From NCBI RefSeq assembly GCF_000512205.2, contig NZ_CP006644.1, positions 5,601,501 to 5,665,500 of the forward strand: a stretch of DNA of 64,000 nucleotides, written 5' to 3'. Positions 42,852 to 52,445 of the stretch are shown one piece after another. The notes under the pieces were generated by a model, which saw only the letters and a list, made by a program, of their open reading frames with translations, was not told the origin of the DNA and did not search any database. The first letter of the stretch is position 1. Every line of letters begins with the position of its first letter. This DNA is from Sphingomonas sanxanigenens DSM 19645 = NX02 (GTDB lineage Bacteria; Pseudomonadota; Alphaproteobacteria; Sphingomonadales; Sphingomonadaceae). A program made the translations under genes and the position numbers.

Positions 42852-43313
42852 TCAGGCCGCCTGCGCGGCAGCGGCCGCCTGTTTGATCGCCGTACGGATG
42901 CGGCCATAGGTGCCGCAGCGGCAGATATTGCCCGACATCACATGGTCGATATCGGCATCGCTCGGCGCGGGGTTGGCGGCGAGCAGCGCCGCCGCCTGCA
43001 TCAACTGGCCCGACTGGCAATAGCCGCACTGGACGACCTCGATATCCAGCCACGCCTTTTGCAGCGCCTTGCCCGCGGTCGTGCCGCCCAGCGCCTCGAT
43101 CGTCATCACCTCGGCATCGCCCACCGCCGACACCGGCAGAACGCAGGCGCGCTTGGGCACGCCGCCGACGTGCACCGTGCAGGCACCGCACATCGCGATG
43201 CCGCACCCATATTTGGTGCCGGTCAGCCCGACGACGTCGCGAATGACCCAGAGCAGCGGCGTATCGTCTTCAACGGCGGCGTCGTGGACACGCCCATTGA
43301 TCTTGAGTTGCAT
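42852..43313 (-). CDS. molybdenum hydroxylase small (2Fe-2S) subunit
   Basis: A 153-residue iron-sulfur subunit with two [2Fe-2S] clusters: plant-type [15 protein letters not shown] near 36-50, and the C-terminal motifs [12 protein letters not shown] and [11 protein letters not shown]. It relays electrons from the Mo centre to the cytochrome c. It is first in the operon: 2Fe-2S, Mo subunit, cytochrome c; ATG at 43311-43313 after a GGGGTG site. A direct-repeat operator lies about 94 bases upstream. Confidence 0.95.
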   Translation of the reverse strand: MQLKINGRVHDAAVEDDTPLLWVIRDVVGLTGTKYGCGIAMCGACTVHVGGVPKRACVLPVSAVGDAEVMTIEALGGTTAGKALQKAWLDIEVVQCGYCQSGQLMQAAALLAANPAPSDADIDHVMSGNICRCGTYGRIRTAIKQAAAAAQAA

Positions 43314-43406
43314 GGCCGAGCACCCCAAAACTGGCTGGAGGCCTCGACATAACAAGGATCGCGTCCGGGCTCGATCACGCGGGCGGTTAAAAGACGTAAA
43401 ACGAAG

Positions 43407-43443
43407 AATCGATCGGTTGAGAAATAATCGGTCGGTTGAGAAA
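43407..43443. repeat. 18-bp direct repeat upstream of the Mo hydroxylase operon
   Basis: AATCGATCGGTTGAGAAA (43407-43424) and AATCGGTCGGTTGAGAAA (43426-43443) differ at one position and are set 19 bases apart. They lie 94-130 bases upstream of the 2Fe-2S start, where a regulator could bind in tandem. Confidence 0.7.
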
Positions 43444-43525
43444 GACTTGCAGCGGTGCCGCCAGGCCGCAGCGGCCGCCATTATCACTTGGTCGGCGTTC
43501 TGCGGATACCGGCGCCTGCCCGTGG

Positions 43526-46500
43526 TCAGCGGTGAAGATCGATCCGCTCGACAATGGTCCGTTCGCGCGCGCCCGTTCCGCCGCAGGCGATCAGCGCGTC
43601 GAAGGCGCGGACCGCGGCGTCGAAATCGTCGCGATGGCGCGGATTGCAGAAGCCGACGCTCTGTCCCTTGTAGTGCGTCAGCGCCGTCTCCTTGACCGGA
43701 TTGCCCGAGAAGGGACAGGTGCGGTTCACCGTCGCTGCCGGCGTCGGGCGGGCGGGCTGTGCCGGCCGGACGGGCACCGGGGTCGGGCCACCATGGTCCT
43801 GGCCATGGCCCCGCGTCGGATCGGCGGTTTCGGTCGGGGCTGGTCGCTCCGGCCCGCTCGACGATCGCGATGTGGCATGCACTTGCGGCACCGCGAGGGG
43901 GGCGAGCGCCGTGACGCGCGCGCGCGCCGGCTTCGTCTGCTCCTGTGAGAAGGCCGCGATCGCCGCCGCGAAGCGGTCGCGGTGCGCGGGGCTGCAGAAG
44001 CCGACGATATGGCCCTCATAGCGCATCAGCGAGTCGTCGCTGACCGGCCGGCCAGACCAGGGGCAACTGCGGTTGAGCGCACCGTCCGCCGCGCGGCCCT
44101 GCCGGGCGCGGACCGTCGCGCGCAGCCGGTCGCGCAGCGCGGTCAGCAGCACCGTTTCCAGGCAGGCTTCCACCCGGTCGAACCGCCAGTCGCGGTCGCA
44201 GTCGCGCAATACGAAGCCGTCGAACCGGCCGCAGCAATCATAATGCAGCCGCTCGACGGCGCCGGTGACGCAGAATGTCCTGCTCTTCTCGTCCGGGTGC
44301 GCGGGGCCGCCGGGCTTGCCGCCGGTGCCATGGGGATCGGGCGCCACCGCATCCGGATCGCCGCCGAACGCACGCACGCGGTCGCCCAGTTCGGCCAGAT
44401 AGCGCTTGAACACCGGGTACCAGCGATTGCCCTCGGGGATCGCCGCCGCGACATGCTTGAGCACGCCGAGATTGTGGGTAAAGCGCGGCAGCAGCGCGGC
44501 GGCGTTGCGCACCTCGATGCGGAATTCGGTCGAGCCCAACACCTTGTAGGTACGCCCTGAAACCTGCCGCAGCACGATCCGATGGACCTTGCCCTCGCTG
44601 ACGCCGGGCGGCAGCTGGACGGTCATGAGCCCGGCGATCGTCCGGTTGAGCGGCCCAGGGATGGGGATGAAGCCGACATCGCTCACCTTGCAGCGGATCG
44701 TGTCGACAGCGGCGGCGGCGAGGTTGCCCGGCGCCTGCCGTACCGCACCGGCGCGGACGATCTCGCGCGCATCGACCTGCGGCATGTAGAAGGTCACCAG
44801 CGCGTCGCGCGGCAGGTCGCCCCAGTCGATCACCAGTTCGTCCGGGTGCAGCCGCCGGCGGACCGCGGCTGCCGCGTTGCCCGGCGCGAACACCGACTGG
44901 TCGAACGAGACCGGCGACGGCTTCAGTTCGAAGGTGTGGTGCACCAGATGCGCGGCGAAGCTGCCGGGATTGTCCGAATAATCGAACAGGATATTGCGCT
45001 GCGCGATATTATCGGAGGATCCGGGCGTCGCCAGCGGCGGGATCGGATCCTGCGCATAATGGATCTCGGCTACGAGGCACTGGTGCAGCCCGCGCATCAG
45101 TTCCTGGATGCTGCGCAGTCCTTCGGGATCGTCGCCATCGTCGAACGGCCCGTCGGACTGTGGCGAGAGCGGGAAGCGGGCGACGTCCTGGTTCACGTCG
45201 AGCCAGCAGCCGAAATAGCCATGCACCTCGGTCGCGCCCGTGCCGGACAATGTGCGGCGGTTGGTGGGATCCTGCTGGTCGCGCATGTTGGCCGTGCGGG
45301 TCTGCGCGAAGCAGGGAATGTTGTTGACCTCGCCGCCCTCGATCCCGAGCAGCGGCGTCGCCGACGCGCCGTTGCCGAACCGCCGGTAGCTCGCATTGGT
45401 ATCGAATTCGAGCGCCGACCAGCCCGTCGTCCACATCCGGAAGAACAGCCGCACGTCGACCGCATCGACGCCTTCGGGCGCGACGAAGCGCACCCGCGCG
45501 ACAGCATAGTTGAATACCGGATCGCCATTGGCATCGTTGGTGCCGAGTTCGAGCCGATTGACGTCCTGATCGACCGGCAGCCCGTCGAATGGATGATCGT
45601 CCTCGCCCGCCGCACCATTGAGCGCCGCCACGAGGTCGCGGATGTATTGATAGGCATTGTCCGCACCGGCCGCCGGATGCGCGATGTCCGCGACCGGCGC
45701 CTGGCCGGGATTGGCCTTGAACACGCGCAGGTCGACGCTGAGCCAGGGCGGATCGCCGTCGCGCATCCTGGGATTGGGATTTTTGGAGAGCTGCAGCCTG
45801 GTGTCGGCCTGGAACAGCCCGGCGGTCGCCGAGAAGGTCATGTCGATGAAATCCTCGGCCGCCGGAATCTCGTCGAACGCGTCGAGCGAGGTGAAGCGCA
45901 GGCGGACGGGATAGACGATGCGCTGCGCGATATCGGGTTGATCGGATCCCGCCTCATACTGGGGGGCGCCGAAGGATATTTCGACGTCGGGAACGGGGTC
46001 GCCGCCGGGCAGGCGCAGCGAATATTCGATGGGTACCACCTCGTGCGGCATGAAGCCGTCGAACACGACGAACAGCGCTTCCTCGAACGTCGCGGGCGGG
46101 CCGAGCGCATCGACCTCGTGGATCGAATAGGTGGAGATCTCGACGGAGATGACGAGCTTCTGGCGTGACAGGCGGACGAAGGATGCGCGCTCGCATACTC
46201 GCCCCTGATCGTCGATCAGGAACAGCATATAATAGCCCGGCGGGGCGATTTCGGCCGAGGGTGGCGCGTAGATCTCCAACGCGCCGGCATTGAGCGCGTT
46301 GAACTGCAGCCCGACATAGCGCTGGTCCGAATTGAACCCGTGGGTGATCGATCCGCAGCGCATCAGCGCGACCCTGGCGATCTGCTGCGCATCGGGGGTC
46401 GTGACGTAGAACGGCGCGAGATAGCCGATATTGCCGGGGCATTCGGTGATCGTTGGCCGTCCCGCGGCGCCGATATAGGCGGGCGCGAACAGCTCGAAAT

Positions 46501-47743
46501 CGCGGTTGGCACCGTCTGCGGACGTGGTCGAACCGCCGTGCCACACCCGCCCGTCGGGCAGCAGCAGTGCGCCCGAATGATAGCCGCGCCGGGTGGGGGC
46601 GGGTTCATCGATCGTTTCCCAGCGTTCTTCGTCGCTGTTGGAGAAATTGCCCGCGCCCCAGTCGATGCCGGGTGTGTAGAGTTCGGGCTCGCGCGTGGCC
46701 TCGGTCGGATCGTCTGCGCCCGCGGCGCCTTGCCAGCCGCCGGTTACGAGCACCTGGCCCGTCGGAAGCAATGTGGCGCAGCCATGTTCGCGATTGCGCG
46801 CCGCCGCGGCCCCCTGCCGCGGCACCGTCGCGACCCAGGTAGGCGATGCGTCGACGTCAATCCGGAACGCGGTGGCATCGGGGCTGTTGGTGGCGAGCAC
46901 GCGCGCGGGATAATTGGGTGGCAGCAGCGGCAGCAGCACCGACGAGGCCGCGCTGCCGCGGTCATAATAGCTGGGCAGCGTAGCGAGCCCGCCGATATCG
47001 GCCCCGGTCCACACACCGGCATAGGGGTCGAAGATGCGCTTGGGTCCCTCGTCGCCCGCCGTATCCGAGAACAGCAGGCCATCGGGCAGCGCATGGAAGC
47101 GCGGATAGCCATCGGTGGAATAGGCGAAACCATTGGGCGCGGTCAGTGCCGAGGTCATCAAGGTCCACGCGTTGGTGCCCGGCGAATAGCGTTCCGGCGT
47201 GTTGTTGTTGTGCCGCTGCTCGCCATCGGCGGGATAGAAATCGTCGCCGGCGGGATGGCCTCCCGCCGCGAACACCTCGCCATTGGCCAGGGTGACCAGC
47301 GTGGGATACCAGCGCCCGCCACCCTGTGAGACGCTGCCGGGCTGGAAGTTGAGATCGTCAGCGCGGACCCAGCGTCTGGCGCGAGGCAGATAGATCCAGC
47401 ACGCCCGCTCGCCGTCATAATGGGGAAGGTGGATGCCTTCATGCGTCTCCGCCCAGCCGAAGGTCCCGCCGGCCGAGAGGAGCCGTCCGTCGGCAAGAAG
47501 GGATTGGCCGCCGCAGAAACAGTCGGTGTCGGGCAGGGCATCGTCGGAGAAAGTCTCGATCGGGTTGGCGAGACCGGGCGCCAGCCGGTAGAGGCGGCTG
47601 AACGTCAGGTTCTGGACCTGCGCGCCGCCGCCGCTCGCGGCCCAATCGCCGTAATAGAAGATGACACCGTCCGGTTCGGTCGGGAGCAGCGCGGCGTGGA
47701 TCGCGGTGAGCTGCGAATCGTTGCTGATGGTCGTCCAGGGCAT
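43526..47743 (-). CDS. galactose-oxidase-like copper radical oxidase fused to two TRASH/YHS-like modules
   Basis: A 1405-residue protein. Residues about 20-440 form a kelch-type propeller with all copper-radical-oxidase residues in place: Cys77 (DCFCGGQS), Tyr146 (GRWYPT), Tyr388-His389 ([16 protein letters not shown]) and His468 ([11 protein letters not shown]); the Cys-Tyr cross-link pair, axial Tyr and two His ligands. A DUF1929-type domain follows ([16 protein letters not shown]). About 550-1220 is an unassigned region with blocks such as [19 protein letters not shown] and [20 protein letters not shown]. At the end are two Cys-rich modules at 1224-1265 and 1340-1381, CPxSGxPV...YxGxxVGFCxPxHRDxF, 24 of 42 identical. 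No signal peptide is visible from [10 protein letters not shown]; an in-frame ATG at 47776 adds 11 residues. A large multidomain oxidase of unknown substrate. Confidence 0.9.
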   Translation of the reverse strand: MPWTTISNDSQLTAIHAALLPTEPDGVIFYYGDWAASGGGAQVQNLTFSRLYRLAPGLANPIETFSDDALPDTDCFCGGQSLLADGRLLSAGGTFGWAETHEGIHLPHYDGERACWIYLPRARRWVRADDLNFQPGSVSQGGGRWYPTLVTLANGEVFAAGGHPAGDDFYPADGEQRHNNNTPERYSPGTNAWTLMTSALTAPNGFAYSTDGYPRFHALPDGLLFSDTAGDEGPKRIFDPYAGVWTGADIGGLATLPSYYDRGSAASSVLLPLLPPNYPARVLATNSPDATAFRIDVDASPTWVATVPRQGAAAARNREHGCATLLPTGQVLVTGGWQGAAGADDPTEATREPELYTPGIDWGAGNFSNSDEERWETIDEPAPTRRGYHSGALLLPDGRVWHGGSTTSADGANRDFELFAPAYIGAAGRPTITECPGNIGYLAPFYVTTPDAQQIARVALMRCGSITHGFNSDQRYVGLQFNALNAGALEIYAPPSAEIAPPGYYMLFLIDDQGRVCERASFVRLSRQKLVISVEISTYSIHEVDALGPPATFEEALFVVFDGFMPHEVVPIEYSLRLPGGDPVPDVEISFGAPQYEAGSDQPDIAQRIVYPVRLRFTSLDAFDEIPAAEDFIDMTFSATAGLFQADTRLQLSKNPNPRMRDGDPPWLSVDLRVFKANPGQAPVADIAHPAAGADNAYQYIRDLVAALNGAAGEDDHPFDGLPVDQDVNRLELGTNDANGDPVFNYAVARVRFVAPEGVDAVDVRLFFRMWTTGWSALEFDTNASYRRFGNGASATPLLGIEGGEVNNIPCFAQTRTANMRDQQDPTNRRTLSGTGATEVHGYFGCWLDVNQDVARFPLSPQSDGPFDDGDDPEGLRSIQELMRGLHQCLVAEIHYAQDPIPPLATPGSSDNIAQRNILFDYSDNPGSFAAHLVHHTFELKPSPVSFDQSVFAPGNAAAAVRRRLHPDELVIDWGDLPRDALVTFYMPQVDAREIVRAGAVRQAPGNLAAAAVDTIRCKVSDVGFIPIPGPLNRTIAGLMTVQLPPGVSEGKVHRIVLRQVSGRTYKVLGSTEFRIEVRNAAALLPRFTHNLGVLKHVAAAIPEGNRWYPVFKRYLAELGDRVRAFGGDPDAVAPDPHGTGGKPGGPAHPDEKSRTFCVTGAVERLHYDCCGRFDGFVLRDCDRDWRFDRVEACLETVLLTALRDRLRATVRARQGRAADGALNRSCPWSGRPVSDDSLMRYEGHIVGFCSPAHRDRFAAAIAAFSQEQTKPARARVTALAPLAVPQVHATSRSSSGPERPAPTETADPTRGHGQDHGGPTPVPVRPAQPARPTPAATVNRTCPFSGNPVKETALTHYKGQSVGFCNPRHRDDFDAAVRAFDALIACGGTGARERTIVERIDLHR

Positions 47744-47950
47744 GGCGACTGGCCTCGCGCACTTGCAACTGCACATCGACGGCGCCAGTCGCCCGATCGG
47801 CGCCAGCGTCCGGAACAGTCATCGCGACCCTTGGATATCGTCAATTCTGCGACTCCGCCCGTGGATGGTACAACCGAACGCCGCTGCAAACCAGATGCGA
47901 ATGCGAACGACTCTCTGGTCAGCCGCGATCCAATTGGGCAAGGACGGACG

Positions 47951-49105
47951 ATGAGCAATCGCGCCATCAAGGCCTGGTATCTTGTCCACAAATGGACGAG
48001 CCTCGTCTGCACCCTCTTCCTGCTGATGCTGTGCCTCACCGGCCTGCCGCTGATCTTCCATGACGAGATCGACGCGCTGACCGAAGATCGGGCGCCGTTG
48101 CGCGCGATGCCTGCCGGCGCGCGGGCGTTGCCGCTCGACGATATCGTCGCTGCCGCCGTACGCCTCTACCCGGGCGAGCGGCCCTTGTTCATGAGCTTCG
48201 ACGACGACCGCCCGGTCGCCAACGTCACCACCGGCCCCACCGCGGACGCCGGGCGTGACGAGATGCACATCACCGCTTTCGACATGCGCACCGCCGAACC
48301 GGTCGGCCCGCTGCTGGAGGAAGGCGTGATGGCGGTGATATTGCGGCTGCATGTCGACATGTTCGCCGGGCTCCCAGGGGAGCTGTTCCTCGGCTTCATG
48401 GGCTTCCTGTTCTTCGTCGCCACCGTCTCCGGCGTCGTGCTCTACGCGCCGTTCATGCGGAAACTGGACTTCGGTGCGCTGCGCTGGTCCCGCAGCCGGC
48501 GGGTCCGCTGGCTGGACATGCATAACATGCTGGGCATCGTCACGCTCGCATGGGTCAGCGTGGTGGGGCTGACGGGCGTGATCAACACGCTCTCCGATCC
48601 GCTGGTCGATTTCTGGCGCGTGGACCAGCTCGGCAAGCTGGTCGCCCCCTATGAGGGGCTGCCGCCGGTGCCGGTGGCCGAATTCGGGTCGCTGGAAGCC
48701 GCGGTGGCTCGCGCCAGGGCTGAAGCACCGGGGACACGGCCGCAATTCGTCGCCTTTCCCGGCGTGCGCTTCAGCAGCAATCATCATTATGCGGTCTGGT
48801 TGAAGGGCGCGACACCGGCGACCGACCGGTTGCTGACCCCGGCGCTGATCGACGCGCGCTCCGGCGATCTCACCGCGATGCGCACCATGCCCTGGTACAT
48901 GCTGGCCCTGCGCCTCTCGCAGCCGCTGCATTTCGGCGACTATGCCGGCATGCCGATGAAGATCCTGTGGGCGCTGCTCGACATCGCAGCGATCGCCATC
49001 CTCGGCAGCGGCCTCTATCTGTGGCTCGGCCGGCGCGCCGGATCGATCGAAACGCGTGTGCGCGAGCTGCGGACCGGCGCCGCGATGCCGGTGCCCGCCG
49101 AATGA
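47951..49105 (+). CDS. PepSY-associated transmembrane protein
   Basis: A 384-residue inner-membrane protein with N-terminal helix LVCTLFLLMLCLTGLPLIF preceded by HKW, a periplasmic segment, two central helices (GFMGFLFFVATVSGVVLY; NMLGIVTLAWVSVVGLTGV) with conserved His near their ends (LDMHNMLG), another periplasmic part and a last helix before a cytoplasmic tail. This is the PepSY_TM (PiuB-like) architecture, linked to iron-siderophore or ferric reduction. It diverges from the copper oxidase gene, so it may be its partner or share a regulator; this is inference. Confidence 0.9.
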   Translation: MSNRAIKAWYLVHKWTSLVCTLFLLMLCLTGLPLIFHDEIDALTEDRAPLRAMPAGARALPLDDIVAAAVRLYPGERPLFMSFDDDRPVANVTTGPTADAGRDEMHITAFDMRTAEPVGPLLEEGVMAVILRLHVDMFAGLPGELFLGFMGFLFFVATVSGVVLYAPFMRKLDFGALRWSRSRRVRWLDMHNMLGIVTLAWVSVVGLTGVINTLSDPLVDFWRVDQLGKLVAPYEGLPPVPVAEFGSLEAAVARARAEAPGTRPQFVAFPGVRFSSNHHYAVWLKGATPATDRLLTPALIDARSGDLTAMRTMPWYMLALRLSQPLHFGDYAGMPMKILWALLDIAAIAILGSGLYLWLGRRAGSIETRVRELRTGAAMPVPAE

Positions 49106-49296
49106 GCACGCCGCGCGCGAAACGCCGCGATGGGCGGCTGGGCAAGGTCTTCGCGATGCCGCTGCTGCTCTGCCTGACCAGCCTTGCCGCGCTGGTGGTG
49201 GGGTTGCTCGACGACGGGCCGTTCGACGTGCTGTGCTGGCTGGGGCTGGCCGCGCCGGTAGCGGCGGCGCTGTGGGCATGGCGCGCGCGAAGCTGA
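49102..49296 (+). CDS. small two-helix membrane protein, 64 aa
   Basis: A 64-residue protein with a basic N-terminus (MSTPRAKRRDGRLGK) and two hydrophobic helices (MPLLLCLTSLAALVVGLL and FDVLCWLGLAAPVAAALWAW). It overlaps the PepSY protein stop by ATGA and so is probably cotranslated and may be a small subunit of that membrane complex. Similar short proteins sit beside PepSY genes in related genomes by my recollection; not verified. Confidence 0.75.
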   Translation: MSTPRAKRRDGRLGKVFAMPLLLCLTSLAALVVGLLDDGPFDVLCWLGLAAPVAAALWAWRARS

Positions 49297-49369
49297 TGCG
49301 ATGGCGCCCTTTCCGGCGCCGATATCGGCGCGCCAGCGGCACCGCCGGCGTCCGGCGCGCAGACTCCGC

Positions 49370-49398
49370 TTGCCGCCCGCCGCGACCCGGACTATATA
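49370..49398 (+). promoter_or_regulatory. predicted promoter of the rimP-nusA-infB operon
   Basis: -35 TTGCCG (49370-49375), exactly 17 bases, -10 TATATA (49393-49398). The distance to the rimP start (about 90 bases) leaves room for a leader; a short GGCCC-CGAAA-GGGCC hairpin lies in it near 49437-49451. Confidence 0.6.
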
Positions 49399-49489
49399 GG
49401 CGCTGCTTTTCTCGACATCGTTAAACATGCCGAGGCCGGCCCCGAAAGGGCCCGGTGCCCAAAGCGCTTGTTCTGATTCCCGGAGGCCC

Positions 49490-50014
49490 ATGGCGGATAT
49501 CGCCGAACTGACATCGCTGATCGAGCCCGAAGCCAAGGCGCTCGGGCTGTCGCTGGTGCGCGTCGCTATGTTCGGCGGCAAGAGCGATCCGACATTGCAG
49601 GTGATGGCGGAACGGCCCGACACGCGGCAGCTCAACCTCGACGATTGCGCCGAGCTGTCGCGCCGCCTGTCGGACGTGCTCGATGCTGCCGATCCGATCG
49701 AATATGCCTATCGGCTCGAGGTCAGCTCGCCGGGGATCGACCGCCCGCTCACCCGCCTTCAGGACTATGCCGACTGGGCTGGGTTCGAGGGGCGCGTGCG
49801 CATGGCCGAGGCTATCGGCGGGCGCAAGGTCTTCGAAGGCAAGCTCGGCGGCATCGCGGGCGACTGCATCAAGATCGACGTGCCGAAGCTGGGCGAGACC
49901 GAATTGCCCTTCGCCGGCATTCTCAACGCGAAGCTGTTGCTGACCGACGCGCTGATCGACGCAACAATGCCGCTCTCTTCCGAGGGCGCCGACAAGTTCA
50001 AGGTAGAAGGATAG
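49490..50014 (+). CDS. rimP: ribosome maturation factor RimP
   Basis: A 174-residue 30S assembly factor. N-terminal domain: LTSLIEPEAKALGLSLVRV, then NLDDCAELSRRLSDVLD and EYAYRLEVSSPGIDRPLT, the conserved RimP signature. The second (SH3-like) domain ends KFKVEG. ATG at 49490 follows GGAGG with a 4-base spacing to the CCC; an open frame upstream is not coding. First gene of the rimP-nusA-ylxR-infB operon, spaced 9 bases from nusA. Confidence 0.96.
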   Translation: MADIAELTSLIEPEAKALGLSLVRVAMFGGKSDPTLQVMAERPDTRQLNLDDCAELSRRLSDVLDAADPIEYAYRLEVSSPGIDRPLTRLQDYADWAGFEGRVRMAEAIGGRKVFEGKLGGIAGDCIKIDVPKLGETELPFAGILNAKLLLTDALIDATMPLSSEGADKFKVEG

Positions 50015-50023
50015 GACTGGGCC

Positions 50024-51643
50024 ATGGCTACCGCCATTTCCGCCAACAAGGCTGAACTGCTCGCGATCGCCGATTCGGTCGCCAAGGAAAAGCTGATCGA
50101 TCGCGAGATCGTGATCGAGGCGATGGAAGACGCGATCCAGCGCGCCGCCCGCGCGCGCTACGGCGCCGAGAACGACATTCGCGCCAAGATCGATCCGCGC
50201 AGCGGCGACATGCGCCTGTGGCGCGTCGTCGAGGTGGTCGAGGCGGTAGACGACTATTTCAAGCAGGTCAGCCTGGCCGATGCGCAGAAGCTGCAGAAGG
50301 GCGCAGCCGTCGGCGATTTCATCGTCGATCCGCTGCCGCCGATCGAGTTCGGCCGCATCGCGGCGCAGGCCGCCAAGCAGGTGATCTTCCAGAAGGTCCG
50401 CGATGCCGAGCGCGAGCGCCAGTATGACGAGTTCAAGGATCGCGCGAGCGAGATCATCACCGGCGTCGTCAAGCGCGTCGAGTTCGGCCATGTCGTCGTC
50501 GATCTGGGCCGCGCCGAAGGCGTCATCCGCCGCGACGCGCAGATCCCGCGCGAAGTCGTCCGCGTCGGCGATCGCGTCCGCAGCCTGATCCTCAAGGTGG
50601 TGCGCGAGACGCGCGGACCGCAGATCTTCCTCAGCCGCGCGCACCCTGACTTCATGAAGAAGCTGTTCGCGCAGGAAGTGCCCGAGATCTACGACGGCAT
50701 CATCGAGATCAAGGCGGCCGCCCGCGATCCGGGCAGCCGCGCCAAGATCGGCGTGATCAGCCACGACAGCTCGATCGATCCGGTCGGCGCCTGCGTCGGC
50801 ATGAAGGGCAGCCGCGTTCAGGCGGTCGTCCAGGAGATGCAGGGCGAGAAGATCGACATCATCCCCTGGTCGCCCGACACCGCGACCTTCGTCGTCAACG
50901 CGTTGCAGCCGGCGAATGTCAGCCGCGTCGTGATCGACGAGGAAGAGGATCGCATCGAGGTGGTCGTCCCCGACGATCAGCTCAGCCTCGCGATCGGCCG
51001 CCGCGGCCAGAATGTCCGCCTCGCCAGCCAGCTGACCGGCAAGGCGATCGACATCCTGACCGAGGCCGATGCCAGCGAGAAGCGTCAGCGCGAGTTCGTC
51101 GAGCGTTCGGAGATGTTCCAGAACGAGCTCGATGTCGACGAGACGCTCGCGCAGCTGCTGGTCGCCGAGGGCTTCGGCGCGCTCGAAGAGGTCGCCTATG
51201 TCGAGGTCGACGAGTTGGCGGCGATCGAGGGCTTCGACGAGGAACTGGCGCAGGAACTGCAGAGCCGTGCGCAGGAAGCGCTCGACCGCCGCGAGCAGGC
51301 CGCCCGCGACGAGCGCCGTGCGCTTGGTGTCGAGGATGCGCTGGCCGAGCTGCCGTATTTGACCGAAGCGATGCTGGTCACGCTTGGCAAGGCCGGGATC
51401 AGGACGCTCGACGATCTGGCGGATCTCGCCACCGACGAGCTGATCCAGAAGAAGCGCGCCGAACCTCGCCGCCGTGGCGAGAACAGCCAGCGTGAGAGCC
51501 GGCCCGAGGACAAGGGCGGCGTGCTGGCGCAGTATGGCCTGAGCGAAGAACAGGGCAACGAGATTATCATGGCAGCGCGGGCCCACTGGTTCGACGACGA
51601 GCCCGAATCCGAGGAGGTCGCTCCTGCGGATGGCGAACGATGA
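50024..51643 (+). CDS. nusA: transcription elongation/termination factor NusA
   Basis: A 539-residue protein. The N-terminal RNA-polymerase-binding domain (about 1-130) leads to an S1 domain (about 135-200, TGVVKRVEFGHVVVDLGRAEG), two KH domains (PVGACVGMKGSRVQAV and LAIGRRGQNVRLASQLTG) and a helix-hairpin-helix acidic C-terminus (AEGFGALEEVAYV; LGKAGIRTLDDLADLA). This is the usual alphaproteobacterial NusA organisation. It overlaps the ylxR gene by 14 bases. Confidence 0.97.
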   Translation: MATAISANKAELLAIADSVAKEKLIDREIVIEAMEDAIQRAARARYGAENDIRAKIDPRSGDMRLWRVVEVVEAVDDYFKQVSLADAQKLQKGAAVGDFIVDPLPPIEFGRIAAQAAKQVIFQKVRDAERERQYDEFKDRASEIITGVVKRVEFGHVVVDLGRAEGVIRRDAQIPREVVRVGDRVRSLILKVVRETRGPQIFLSRAHPDFMKKLFAQEVPEIYDGIIEIKAAARDPGSRAKIGVISHDSSIDPVGACVGMKGSRVQAVVQEMQGEKIDIIPWSPDTATFVVNALQPANVSRVVIDEEEDRIEVVVPDDQLSLAIGRRGQNVRLASQLTGKAIDILTEADASEKRQREFVERSEMFQNELDVDETLAQLLVAEGFGALEEVAYVEVDELAAIEGFDEELAQELQSRAQEALDRREQAARDERRALGVEDALAELPYLTEAMLVTLGKAGIRTLDDLADLATDELIQKKRAEPRRRGENSQRESRPEDKGGVLAQYGLSEEQGNEIIMAARAHWFDDEPESEEVAPADGER

Positions 51644-52445
51644 GCAGCCTGACGGCCTGAAGGCGGCGTCTGCCCTCCCCGGGCGCGGGGGGGGATCGAG
51701 GGGAGGGCGTGTCCGCCAGCCCCGCGATGGCGAAGACGCGCCCGCTTCCCCGGCGGAAAGGGATGGCCCCGAGCGCCGGTGCATCATCACCGGCGAGCGG
51801 GCGCAGCGTGATTCGCTGATTCGACTTGCATTGGCGCCCGATGGCACCGTCGCGCCCGATGTGCGCGCCAAGGCGCCGGGGCGGGGTGCGTGGATCGCCG
51901 TGGACCAGGCGGCGCTGACGACGGCGATCGCGAAGGGCAAGCTCAAGGGCGCGCTGCTGCGTGCTTTCAAGGGCGCGCAGATCCTGATTCCCGATGATCT
52001 GCCCCAGCAGATCGAACGCGCGCTCGAACGCGCCGCGCTCGATCGCATGGGGCTGGAAGCCAAGGCGGGCACGCTCGTCACGGGGGCCGAGAAAATCGCC
52101 GAAGCCGCGCGCCGCGGCACCGTGACGTTGCTGATCCATGCCCGCGATGCCGCCGAAGACGGCAAGCGCAAGCTCGACCAGGCCCTTCGTGTCGGACTCG
52201 ATATGGAGGGCAGCGATGCGCGCGGGGTGGTAATCCCCGCAAGTCGGGCCATATTGTCGGTGGCGCTTGGCCGCGAAAATGTTGTACACGCCGCGCTGAT
52301 CGCGCCGGCGGCAGCTGCGCGCGTCGCCCAAGCACTTGGCCGGTGGCGCGGCTTTATTGGACGGAAAGAAGGCGTCGAGCCTTGCGATGGCGAATCGCAG
52401 GGGCAATCGGCGCAGCATGATGCGAGTGAAGGATCCGGGTTCTAG
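51630..52445 (+). CDS. YlxR-type (DUF448) RNA-binding protein, long form
   Basis: A 271-residue protein. After a 45-residue low-complexity start, the DUF448 domain appears: RRCIITGERAQRDSLIRLAL, GRGAWI. The C-terminal half has ribosomal L7Ae-like text (LVTGAEKIAEAARRGTVTLLIHARDAAEDGKRKL, quoted in part as GTVTLLIHARDA). YlxR in other bacteria is a small nucleoid or RNase P-associated protein; alphaproteobacteria carry this longer fused form. Located between nusA and infB, as everywhere. Confidence 0.92.
   Translation: MANDEQPDGLKAASALPGRGGGSRGGRVRQPRDGEDAPASPAERDGPERRCIITGERAQRDSLIRLALAPDGTVAPDVRAKAPGRGAWIAVDQAALTTAIAKGKLKGALLRAFKGAQILIPDDLPQQIERALERAALDRMGLEAKAGTLVTGAEKIAEAARRGTVTLLIHARDAAEDGKRKLDQALRVGLDMEGSDARGVVIPASRAILSVALGRENVVHAALIAPAAAARVAQALGRWRGFIGRKEGVEPCDGESQGQSAQHDASEGSGF

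Noticed and set aside
44582-46168. Plus-strand frame opposite the copper oxidase
   Set aside because: The minus-strand protein retains all catalytic residues; the plus-strand frame is a shadow.
49400-49489. Known riboswitch in the rimP leader
   Set aside because: Only a 5-bp hairpin is seen; no aptamer consensus is recognisable.
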